NCBI GenBank assembly: GCA_031549085.1
Contig: JAVBQL010000002.1
Coordinates: forward strand, 55,339 to 119,338
Direction: 5' to 3'
DNA length: 64,000 nucleotides
From: JAVBQL01 sp031549085
GTDB taxonomy: Bacteria > Spirochaetota > GWE2-31-10 > MWDO01
Shown here: piece by piece, positions 37,190-44,707 of the stretch
How the letters are laid out: each line of letters starts with the position of its first letter
Numbering within the stretch: the stretch's first letter is position 1
Made by a program: the position numbers and the translations under genes
The notes under the pieces: generated by a model
Seen by the model: only the letters and a program-made list of their open reading frames with translations
Database searches by the model: none
What the model was told of the DNA's origin: nothing

Positions 37190-37902
37190 GTGATAATTTA
37201 AACAATGAATTAAGAATAAAAGAGAACTTTCTAAAAATAGTGGAGAGCATAGACTCCTTAAAAAGCAGACTTCATATAGAACATGAAGTAAAGATTATGG
37301 GAGTAACAAAAACTTTTGATGAGAGCTATGTGCTTGCAGGGGTAAAGGCAGGAATAACACTTTTTGGAGAGAATAGGGTTCTTGAAGCATATGGAAAATA
37401 CAAATCAGAAATATTAAAAAATGAGAAGATAGAGCTTCATATAATTGGACATCTTCAAAGAAACAAGGCACGTGAAGCTGTTGCAATTGCATCTGCAATC
37501 GACTCGATAGATAAAATTGAGACACTTGAAGCCATTCAAAGAGAGGCAGAGAAGCAGAATAAAAATATAGATTTTTTAATAGAGGTGAACACCAGTAATG
37601 AACCTCAAAAATCGGGTGTCTCTGAAGATGGTTTAAACAACCTTTTGGAACAAATTTTTTCAAAGAGTCTAACAAAGTGCAATCTGCGAGGTGTAATGAC
37701 TGTTGGACCTCTAACTGATGATGAAAAAAAGATAAGAGAGAGCTTTTCCTCTCTAAAAAAGATATATGATAAATTGAAAGGTGAATTAAAAAGGGATAAC
37801 TTTGATACAATATCTATGGGTATGAGTGGTGACTATCTTCTTGCCATAGAGGAGGGGAGCAACCTCGTTCGCATAGGTTCATCTATATTTGGAAAGAGGT
37901 AG
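37186..37902 (+). CDS. PLP homeostasis protein (YggS/PLPBP family)
   Basis: A 238-residue single-domain alanine-racemase-fold protein that carries pyridoxal phosphate without known catalysis and buffers the cofactor pool. Family marks: IMGVTKTF, whose lysine binds PLP; GITLFGENRVLEA; HIIGHLQRNKAR; LRGVMTVGP; and the closing SMGMSGDYLLAIEEGSNLVRIGSSIFGKR. The GTG start overlaps the TGA of the upstream peptidase by four bases. Repeat A3 begins within a few bases of its stop. Confidence 0.93.
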   Translation: MSDNLNNELRIKENFLKIVESIDSLKSRLHIEHEVKIMGVTKTFDESYVLAGVKAGITLFGENRVLEAYGKYKSEILKNEKIELHIIGHLQRNKAREAVAIASAIDSIDKIETLEAIQREAEKQNKNIDFLIEVNTSNEPQKSGVSEDGLNNLLEQIFSKSLTKCNLRGVMTVGPLTDDEKKIRESFSSLKKIYDKLKGELKRDNFDTISMGMSGDYLLAIEEGSNLVRIGSSIFGKR

Positions 37903-37904
37903 GT

Positions 37905-38080
37905 TTTTCTACCATCTCCCCAACCCTCTTCCTACATAGGAAGAGGGAGAAAGAAAAATAATACATCTAGTTACGTTTTAGATTGTTAAGAAATATTTAA
38001 GTCGATTTTTGTTAGAACTTTCTTGTCAGAAAGTAATACAAAAATCTTATGTTTTATACCTCTTAACAATCTAAAAATAG
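37905..38080 (+). repeat. Dispersed repeat family A, copy A3
   Basis: Starts TTTTTCTACCATCTCCCC directly after the yggS-like stop. The hairpin CCCTCTTC-CTACATA-GGAAGAGGG (37924-37947) is followed by a long stem, 37976-37991 with 38061-38076 (16 bp perfect). The loop begins GTCGATTTTT and ends AAAAATCTTATG and itself contains the small hairpin ACTTTCT/AGAAAGT. Confidence 0.8.
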
Positions 38081-38151
38081 ACTTATACATAAAAATATTT
38101 TCTATTTTAATTTTTTTTATAAGTAATAAAATTTTTCAGTTTAATGGCTAT

Positions 38152-38748
38152 CTATTCCTTAATTATCTCACTATAAAGCTCATCATAGGTATTGCAGATT
38201 GGAAAACCATGATTTTCACATCTAATCTTCTCAGGAGGGCAGAAGAGTATCCCCTTGTCAGCCTCTCGCAGCATAGAGAGGTCATTATAGCTATCACCGC
38301 TTGCGATAGTTCTAAAATTGAGCTCTTTAAAACGAATAACAGCGTTTCTCTTTGAATCTTCCTGTCTAAGTTTATAAGAGGATATAAAACCATCGCTATC
38401 AATAATTAGATCATGACAAAAAAGTGTTGGTAGATGAAGTTTTTTCATAAGCGGCATAGCAAATTGATAGAATGTGTCTGATAGAATAATAAGCTGAAAA
38501 TTCTCTCTCAATTTGTTTGCAAATTCAAGCGCCCCCTCAAGCGGCGAGAGAGTCTCTATAACATCTAAAATATCTTGCATCTTGATACTCTTTTTATGAA
38601 GAATATCAATTCTATATTTCATAAGCTCATCATAATTTGCAATATCTCTTGTTGTGAGTTTTAATTCATCTATTCCAGTTTTTAAAGCAACATTTATCCA
38701 AATCTCAGGTAAAAGCACCCCTTCCAAGTCTAAACAAACCAAATCCAT
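38152..38748 (-). CDS. thrH: ThrH-like HAD phosphatase (phosphoserine phosphatase / homoserine phosphotransferase)
   Basis: A 198-residue HAD-superfamily enzyme. Motif I is LDLEGVLLPE, the DxE form that marks ThrH rather than ordinary SerB (DxDxT). Motif II is IILSDTFYQF, and motifs III/IV are RFKELNFRTIASGDSYNDLSML. Characterised ThrH dephosphorylates phosphoserine and can transfer the phosphate to homoserine. The start at 38748 has AGGAG seven bases upstream; a frame extension ten codons earlier lacks one. A promoter with a consensus -35 precedes it at 38767-38795. Confidence 0.88.
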   Translation of the reverse strand: MDLVCLDLEGVLLPEIWINVALKTGIDELKLTTRDIANYDELMKYRIDILHKKSIKMQDILDVIETLSPLEGALEFANKLRENFQLIILSDTFYQFAMPLMKKLHLPTLFCHDLIIDSDGFISSYKLRQEDSKRNAVIRFKELNFRTIASGDSYNDLSMLREADKGILFCPPEKIRCENHGFPICNTYDELYSEIIKE

Positions 38749-38766
38749 ATTAAAACTCCTATACCC

Positions 38767-38795
38767 TATATATATCAAAAAAAGCGTTTTGTCAA
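38767..38795 (-). promoter_or_regulatory. Sigma70-type promoter of thrH
   Basis: On the minus strand TTGACA (38795-38790), 17 bases, TATATA (38772-38767), about 19 bases before the start codon, so the leader is very short. Confidence 0.6.
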
Positions 38796-38829
38796 AACCT
38801 TAGTTAAATAAATAGGATAGTTATAAAAA

Positions 38830-40830
38830 CTATCTGAATTTCTTTTTTGATAATATGATATCAGCATGTAAACCTCTTTGTAAAAAAGTATGTTTTAGTT
38901 TTAATATTTTGTTTTCTGCTTCCTCTACTCTTGGCCCCAGTGTAATAATATCTTTATCGTTTTCATCTTTTTCAAATAAAAATGGTTCTGTTTCGATATA
39001 TATGCCTTTTTCAGGGCAGCTTTGTATCAAATCTTTATCATCTTTGATTGTTCCTATATATATTAATCTATATTCTTTCTCATGATTCCATATCTTATTT
39101 TTTATAAGGTGAGATATTGGTGAAAAAAGCTCCATAAGATCTTTTCGTAAAGTTTCATCATTTAAATCTTTTCCATTAATTTCATTTAGATATTTAATAA
39201 TCTTTTTTAATTCTTCTCTGTTAGCTTTTTCAGGATCTATATATAGAATCCTATATAAACCTGTCTTTTCAAGAAGGATATATTTCTCGTTTTGCTCATT
39301 TTTATTCTCTTTATCACTATCTTCTTGAAAAGGTGTTTCTCCTATCATTTTTGATTTATCTGGAAGTCCTGCACCTTTGTTTATCTTCCTTTTGTCTATT
39401 CCAATAGATACACCTTTACCATTATCAGCATAGGAGCTGTTCCACATTATTAATGCATCTTCATCGCTATCTGCAACTGTTGCTAGACTCCCAGTAAATG
39501 CTATTAGATCACTATCATCATTTAACCTATCTATGTCATTAAATAGAAATTCTATCTTAGGCAGTCTTTTTTTTAGATAAGTGAATAGAGTCTTTCCCTC
39601 CTCAGGATCGTTTTGATAGCAGGCAGGTCTTAAACGAATACACCTACTATTTATTATATCTTTCAAAATTTCAAAACGTGTATATTGATATATATATTTA
39701 GGTCCATTTTCATTTTTGCAACGTAGCTCTTTCCACAAATCATACACACAATTAACCAAATCCTTATATTTATCTTTATATTTTTTTTTAAATGAAACAA
39801 TTATATCACAAAAATAGTTTGACATTTTTCCTAATAATTTGGCATCAAAATTCCAAACTTCATCAAAATGATCTGTTATTAACATATCTTGTAATCTTGG
39901 ATTATTTGAGCTTGCTTCAATGGCCTTACCATATTCTTCATGAAAATAGTAAGCAAATCCTCTATTATAGTAAGCATATGCATGGTTGGGGTTAATCCTT
40001 ATGGCTTCACTATGGTCTTTGATGGCCTTATTATATTCACCTTTATCATAATATGTAATTCCTCTATAATAGTAAGCATCTGCATAGTTGGGGTAGATCT
40101 TTATAAATTCACTGTAGTCTTTGATAGCCTTATCATATTCACCTTTATTATAATATGTCATTCCTCTATGATAGTAAGCAACAGCATAGTTGGAGTCGAT
40201 TTTTATAGCCTCACTATAGTCAGAAATAGCACTATCATATTCACCTTTATTATAATATGCATTACCTCTGCTATAGTAAGCAACAGCATAGTTGCGTTTT
40301 CTCTTTATAGCTTCACTATAGTAAGCAATAGCACGATCATATTCACCTTTATCATTATATACATTACCTATTTTATAGTAAACAATAGTATAGTCTGGCT
40401 TGCTCATTATAGCTTCAATATAGTCTTTGATGGCCTTATTATATTCATCTTTATCATAATATGTATTTCCTCTCATACAATATGCATATGCATATGCATA
40501 ATATTTTTTTAACTTTATGGCTCTATTAAAATAACCAATTGCCTCATCATATTTTTTTTCCTCGCCATAAATATTTCCAAGTCGAACCAGTGCCTCTGGC
40601 ATATCATTTTTTATATCTAAAAGTTTTTCTAATGGTTCTTTGCTCTCTTCATATCTTCCCAATTTTTGTAAAGCTTGTGTTTTTTTTAGGTATGCCTCTG
40701 CCAGTTTGTTATTATCTATATCTTTCTCATTTATAATTCTATCTGCTTCATCTATTATTTCATTAAGTTCATCTTTTGTTATGTTAAAACCTTTAACCAA
40801 ATAATCAAGGTCTTCACTATATCTTGACAT
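38830..40830 (-). CDS. TPR-repeat protein with C-terminal DUF2971-like domain
   Basis: A 666-residue protein. Residues ~45-310 hold about eight tetratricopeptide repeats of 34 residues, several nearly identical (YYNKGEYDKAIKDYSEAIKI pattern), a protein-binding solenoid. The C-terminal part begins KYIYQYTRFEILKDIINSR and continues with RPACYQNDPEEGKTLF and MWNSSYADNGKGVSIGID, typical of the DUF2971 family of unknown function. No signal peptide, so cytoplasmic. The second of two close ATGs (40830) is correctly spaced from AAGGAG; the first directly abuts it. The tandem DNA repeats (102-base period, about 39960-40520) mean repeat number may vary between strains. Confidence 0.78.
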   Translation of the reverse strand: MSRYSEDLDYLVKGFNITKDELNEIIDEADRIINEKDIDNNKLAEAYLKKTQALQKLGRYEESKEPLEKLLDIKNDMPEALVRLGNIYGEEKKYDEAIGYFNRAIKLKKYYAYAYAYCMRGNTYYDKDEYNKAIKDYIEAIMSKPDYTIVYYKIGNVYNDKGEYDRAIAYYSEAIKRKRNYAVAYYSRGNAYYNKGEYDSAISDYSEAIKIDSNYAVAYYHRGMTYYNKGEYDKAIKDYSEFIKIYPNYADAYYYRGITYYDKGEYNKAIKDHSEAIRINPNHAYAYYNRGFAYYFHEEYGKAIEASSNNPRLQDMLITDHFDEVWNFDAKLLGKMSNYFCDIIVSFKKKYKDKYKDLVNCVYDLWKELRCKNENGPKYIYQYTRFEILKDIINSRCIRLRPACYQNDPEEGKTLFTYLKKRLPKIEFLFNDIDRLNDDSDLIAFTGSLATVADSDEDALIMWNSSYADNGKGVSIGIDKRKINKGAGLPDKSKMIGETPFQEDSDKENKNEQNEKYILLEKTGLYRILYIDPEKANREELKKIIKYLNEINGKDLNDETLRKDLMELFSPISHLIKNKIWNHEKEYRLIYIGTIKDDKDLIQSCPEKGIYIETEPFLFEKDENDKDIITLGPRVEEAENKILKLKHTFLQRGLHADIILSKKKFR

Positions 40831-40939
40831 AGACATCTCCTTAAGTTTTGATTACTATTATAACATACTTTCTATTTCTTTTATTGATATGTGTATAAAA
40901 TGTATTGTAAAAATTAATTAGTATCTTTTTTGAAAGAAA

Positions 40940-42193
40940 TTAGCATGAGTAGAGTTCAAGAGATATGTTTCTCTCATTAGATAGATCTTTTATATATGAA
41001 AGTTTTTTGTTAATTGCTCTGTTTTCAGCAATTTTTTTATACTTGTCAAAAAGATCACCTGCGAAAGTTGAATGTCTATCAATCTTTAGTGAGGCAGATA
41101 AAATTGTCTTTATGTTTTCGTTGTTGTATATATAGGAGATTATAGAGTATTTTATTTTAGTTTGAGCGTTTTCAAGAAGAGTTTTGTATTCATTTAATGT
41201 TGCAAAGACAATCACCTCATCACTGGGACTAAAATTGTAATCACTAAAAGCTGAGTACGAGTTATTAAGAAGATGTTGAAGCCTTGATAACCCATCATTC
41301 CACTCCTCCAAAAGAGTCTCTCCAGAAGGGGCTGTCACCTTTACCTTAAAACCTTTAAAGAGAAGATCTCGAACTGTAAAGTAGAAGAGTGATGATAAGA
41401 ATTCATACTCTCTTATATTTTTTGAATATGGAGCAAATATAATGGATATAATTTCTGAAAATGGCTCGCTTTTTTCTATCTCCCTTATATGAAGCTCCGA
41501 TGAGTGGGCAAAAACTTTCCAGTTTATACGCCTTATATCATCACCAGGATAATATTTTCTGCTCTCAAAATAGTCGCTTGAGTTACTTTTTACTGCAGAT
41601 TTTATAATCTTATCTCCAATATTACTAACCTCATTTTTCATAGAGATTATACTATTAAAATTGGGTTCAAAAAATAGTTTTGTGCTATAGTTAACTTTGA
41701 ATCTAACTCTAAAGAAGCCAAAGATATCATCAATATAGATATAAAAATTATCATAGTAGCTATATCCATGGGTTAAAAACTTCAAATCCACTGTTACTTT
41801 TCTTTTGTCAGCTCTATCAAGAACCAGTGATATCTTATCCATCAATACCACTGCTCTTTTTGATATATGGGTGCTTTTACCTAAATCTTTTTTAGTGCCA
41901 TCAAAATTGTTGTTTGATAGGGAAAATGAGAGAAGTCTAAAAAAACCTATGAAGCAGACAGGGAGATTTATTATCTCAAAGGAGAGTTCACTATTATAAT
42001 TGTCATCAATTTTTGCTCCTTGGGCAAGTTTTATAGATATAGGTTTTCTTGTGATAAATAGAAAGAGAAGATAGAAGAGGTAGTATATAGTTATAAAAAT
42101 AATCGCTGAAGCAATAAATTTTAAAAAGAGAACATCAAGAAAAATGAGAGATAAGATAGAGGATAGGATAAGGATAATGCCAAGCGGTTTCAT
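40940..42193 (-). CDS. DUF58-domain membrane protein
   Basis: A 417-residue protein with two N-terminal membrane segments (~5-50) and a large soluble region. The DUF58 hallmark is present: SRKYYPGDDIRRINWKVFAHSSELHIREIEK. Such proteins usually sit beside MoxR ATPases and VWA-domain proteins and are thought to act in protein complex assembly; here neither partner adjoins it. I prefer the ATG at 42193 (MKPLGIILIL) over a TTG ten codons earlier, since it starts right at the first membrane segment. Confidence 0.82.
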   Translation of the reverse strand: MKPLGIILILSSILSLIFLDVLFLKFIASAIIFITIYYLFYLLFLFITRKPISIKLAQGAKIDDNYNSELSFEIINLPVCFIGFFRLLSFSLSNNNFDGTKKDLGKSTHISKRAVVLMDKISLVLDRADKRKVTVDLKFLTHGYSYYDNFYIYIDDIFGFFRVRFKVNYSTKLFFEPNFNSIISMKNEVSNIGDKIIKSAVKSNSSDYFESRKYYPGDDIRRINWKVFAHSSELHIREIEKSEPFSEIISIIFAPYSKNIREYEFLSSLFYFTVRDLLFKGFKVKVTAPSGETLLEEWNDGLSRLQHLLNNSYSAFSDYNFSPSDEVIVFATLNEYKTLLENAQTKIKYSIISYIYNNENIKTILSASLKIDRHSTFAGDLFDKYKKIAENRAINKKLSYIKDLSNERNISLELYSC

Positions 42194-42324
42194 ATTGACC
42201 CAATATACAAATTTGAAAGGCAATATGCAACATAAAAAATATTTTTTTATGTTGCATAATTAATAGTGGTTTGAAAACTTATTTTACTAAATAAGGTGGT
42301 AGGCAAAAGGTTTAATAATATCTG

Positions 42325-42816
42325 TTACTTAGCTCTATTGCTCTTTTTTGTTACGAATGACTCAATAAGCTCTAGAGGAAAGCCAACCTTTTTTACAATC
42401 GCTTCTATAGAGTATCCATTTTTAAATAGCCGTTTGCAGACCATCTTCATATCTTCACCAACCTCTATGATATGCTTATCGGGATCATAAAAACGGACAA
42501 CTCTCTGCCCCCAATCATGCTCTTTAAATTCATGCACATATTCAATGTTGTCGATAGATTTCAAATTTTTAACGAATTTATCAAAATTCTTCTCTTCAAA
42601 ATATATCTCAAAATCATTGCCTCTATATTTAATGTCAGAATCACTCTTTTCAATAAATTTTATCCATGAAGACTTTGTTTGCAGTGCAATAAAACCGCCA
42701 GTTAGGGTTACATTTTCTACTAGATCTGAGATTACTTCAAAACCAAAAACATCTTTATAAAATTTTTTGGATCTATCCATATCATCTACTACTAACATTA
42801 TACATGTAAATTTCAT
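42325..42816 (-). CDS. VOC-family (glyoxalase/bleomycin-resistance-fold) protein
   Basis: A 163-residue protein. The vicinal-oxygen-chelate fold covers residues 1-120: MKFTCIMLVVDDMDRSKKFYKDVFGFEV, then EHDWGQRVVRFYDPDKHIIEVGEDM. The last ~45 residues (CKRLFKNGYSIEAIVKKVGFPLELIESFVTKK) form an extra helical tail resembling a small helix-turn-helix, not usual for the family. Substrate unknown. ATG 42816 has AAGGAG seven bases upstream; the frame extends further back without a ribosome site. Confidence 0.8.
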   Translation of the reverse strand: MKFTCIMLVVDDMDRSKKFYKDVFGFEVISDLVENVTLTGGFIALQTKSSWIKFIEKSDSDIKYRGNDFEIYFEEKNFDKFVKNLKSIDNIEYVHEFKEHDWGQRVVRFYDPDKHIIEVGEDMKMVCKRLFKNGYSIEAIVKKVGFPLELIESFVTKKSNRAK

Positions 42817-42898
42817 TTTTTTCTCCTTTTTTACTAACCACGTCCTTTTTGTCTCATTTAAACTAAAATATAACATTGTTCATTTTGATTTCAAATGA

Positions 42899-43033
42899 GA
42901 TAAGGGGGTAGTATAACAAAGATTTTATATTGCTTACACTAATAAAATTGACTTCTCCTGCCTCATAACTCTATATACTGTACTTATCTTTCACCCTCTT
43001 CCTTTGAAGGAAGAGGGATGGAGAGTTGGTAGA
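42899..43033 (-). repeat. Dispersed repeat family A, copy A5 (reverse orientation)
   Basis: Read leftward: TCTACCAACTCTCC, the pyrimidine hairpin CCCTCTTCC-TTCAAA-GGAAGAGGG (42995-43018), then the conserved 36-base loop at 42952-42917 (GTCAATTTTAT...ATAAAATCTTTG). The flanking arms are only partly complementary here, so this copy has decayed. Confidence 0.75.
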
Positions 43034-43050
43034 AAAAACAGCTATAAAAC

Positions 43051-43083
43051 AAAAAAACTCCTCCCGCGCTTACGCAGGAAGAG
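43051..43083 (-). terminator. Rho-independent terminator after the COX24-type gene
   Basis: On the minus strand CTCTTCCTGCG-TAAG-CGCGGGAGGAG forms an 11-bp stem with a few G-U pairs, followed by seven T. It lies 32 bases beyond the stop of the small gene at 43115. Confidence 0.85.
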
Positions 43084-43114
43084 ACTCTCTACAAAGAATA
43101 AATTAATAAGAAAT

Positions 43115-43210
43115 CTATTTAAGCTTTTTCTTATGTCTGTTTTTTCTAAGCTTCTTCTTTCTCTTATGCTTTGAGATTTTTGCTCTCTTCTTCTTTTTTA
43201 CAGATGGCAT
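43115..43210 (-). CDS. AURKAIP1/COX24-domain small ribosomal-type protein
   Basis: A 31-residue, extremely basic protein, too short for ordinary gene finders: it begins MPSVKKKKRAKISKHKRKKK and ends HKKKLK. This matches the bacterial AURKAIP1/COX24 domain family (DUF1713), reported as a small ribosome-associated protein in Bacteroidetes (bL38) and found in spirochaetes. It binds rRNA by its positive charge. It lies between the initiator tRNA gene (66 bases upstream) and a strong terminator (43051-43083), so both are probably transcribed from the tRNA promoter at 43361. Confidence 0.85.
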   Translation of the reverse strand: MPSVKKKKRAKISKHKRKKKLRKNRHKKKLK

Positions 43211-43275
43211 AGACTGATCCTTAAATAACTTTAAGACTTAAAGAATCCCTTAACTAAATTAAGGAATAAAAAAAT

Positions 43276-43348
43276 TAGCGAGAGAAGGGCTCGAACCTTC
43301 GACCTTCGGGTTATGAGCCCGACGAGCTGCCAGCTGCTCTATCTCGCG
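43276..43348 (-). tRNA. Initiator tRNA-fMet (anticodon CAT)
   Basis: The minus strand folds into a cloverleaf: acceptor strand CGCGAGA against TCTCGC, anticodon stem-loop CGGGCTCATAACCCG, and T arm ending GGTTCGAGCC. Three G-C pairs in the anticodon stem and an unpaired first C, with the block AGCTCGTCGGGCTCATAACCCGAAGG split around the loop, mark the initiator rather than the elongator species. CCA is not encoded. Confidence 0.95.
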
Positions 43349-43360
43349 TCGTTGAAAAAT

Positions 43361-43389
43361 ACTATATACCTAAACTTGCAAAAAGTCAA
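43361..43389 (-). promoter_or_regulatory. Promoter of the initiator tRNA
   Basis: On the minus strand TTGACT (43389-43384), 17 bases, TATAGT (43366-43361), 13 bases before the mature tRNA 5' end. Confidence 0.75.
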
Positions 43390-43633
43390 CCTTTATTCTG
43401 GAAAAATATTTTCACTAAACCATTTTATTTTAAACTAAATTTTAAGATAAATGGCTAACAAGCAGTACTTTTTAACAAATTTAACTTTTATTTTGACCTT
43501 ATTTAATAAATTTAAAATCAACAACCCCAATGCAAGCTGTGAGATTGTTGATTCTTTTGGTTGTTTGCTTTAGATTCAATATCCTTTTTTTCACATTTAT
43601 ATAGTATTGCCTCTAAGCAATAGAATAAAAAAA

Positions 43634-44572
43634 CTATTTTATTTTATCTATATTCTCTAAGAACCACTTATAAGTGAGCGTGATCCCCTCTTCTAATGAG
43701 TATTTTGGTTTCCAGCCAGTGCTCTTAAGCTTGCTTACATCAAGCAGTTTTCTTGGAGTTCCATCAGGTTTGCTTGTATCAAACTCCAATTCCCCATCAA
43801 AACCAACAATCTTTTTTATTAAAAGTGCCAAATCTTTTATTGTTATGTCTTCACCTGTTCCAACATTTACATGTGAAAAATCACTATAATTATTCATTAA
43901 ATAGACAAGTGCATCTGCTATATCCTCAACAAACAGAAACTCTCGTAATGGAGAGCCTGTCCCCCACACAATAACTTTCTTTTCTCCATTAACCTTTGCT
44001 GTATGAAACTTTCTTATTAAGGCAGGAAGAACATGCGAATTCTTCAAGTCAAAATTGTCATTATAACCATAGAGGTTTGTTGGCATTGCACTTATAAAGT
44101 CAACCCCATACTGTTCTCTATAGAACCTGCACATCATAAGCCCTGAGATCTTTGCAATTGCATAGGCGTCATTCGTCTCCTCAAGCGGTCCTGTTAAGAG
44201 GTACTCCTCTTTTATTGGCTGCGGCGACATCTTTGGATAGATACATGAACTTCCCAAAAAGAGAAGTTTTTTTACCTTATTCACATATGCAGAGTTTATA
44301 ATATTATTTTGTATCTCAAGATTTTGATATATAAAATCGGCTTTTTGAGTTGCATTTGCATAGATACCGCCAACCTTTGCAGCTGCTTGAAATACATAGT
44401 CTGGCTTTTCGCTCTCAAAGAAATCTGCAACAGCTTTTTGTGAGAGAAGATCAAGTTCGTGATGTGTCTTCAAAATAAGATTATTATATCCCTCACTTTG
44501 AAGTTTTCTTACAATAGATGAACCAACAAGCCCTCTGTGACCCGCTACATAAATTTTTGCATTTTTTTCCAT
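43634..44572 (-). CDS. fcl: GDP-L-fucose synthase
   Basis: A 312-residue short-chain dehydrogenase/epimerase that turns GDP-4-keto-6-deoxymannose into GDP-L-fucose, a precursor for surface glycans. The NADP-binding start is VAGHRGLVGSSIVRKL, the catalytic serine lies in LGSSCIYPK and the YxxxK pair in YAIAK. MPTNLYGYNDNFD and HVLPALIRKFH are specific to the Fcl/WcaG family. The upstream enzyme Gmd is not in the window. It is flanked by the sulfatase-family gene, with which it may share a role in envelope sugars. The start codon is preceded by a weak purine stretch only. Confidence 0.93.
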   Translation of the reverse strand: MEKNAKIYVAGHRGLVGSSIVRKLQSEGYNNLILKTHHELDLLSQKAVADFFESEKPDYVFQAAAKVGGIYANATQKADFIYQNLEIQNNIINSAYVNKVKKLLFLGSSCIYPKMSPQPIKEEYLLTGPLEETNDAYAIAKISGLMMCRFYREQYGVDFISAMPTNLYGYNDNFDLKNSHVLPALIRKFHTAKVNGEKKVIVWGTGSPLREFLFVEDIADALVYLMNNYSDFSHVNVGTGEDITIKDLALLIKKIVGFDGELEFDTSKPDGTPRKLLDVSKLKSTGWKPKYSLEEGITLTYKWFLENIDKIK

Positions 44573-44652
44573 AAAAAATATCCTTAAATCCTTAATACTT
44601 TAAAACTATTTTTTTTAAAAAGAAAATAGACCTCTTTCAAAACTAAATTAAG

Positions 44653-44685
44653 TAAAAAATCTCCCGCCATTTTTGAAAATGGGAC
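44653..44685 (-). terminator. Probable terminator after the sulfatase-family gene
   Basis: On the minus strand TCCC-ATTTT and AAAAT-GG-C-GGGA pair (44684-44662, one bulge), followed by six T. It lies about 20 bases past the stop at 44708. Confidence 0.65.
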
Positions 44686-44707
44686 ATGAGGAGAACGCTA
44701 CTCTCTA

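Noticed and set aside
39940..40512. A 190-codon rightward frame with striking internal repetition
   Set aside because: It is the complementary reading of the TPR array encoded on the minus strand; the periodicity comes from that array, and there is no ribosome site or independent family signal.
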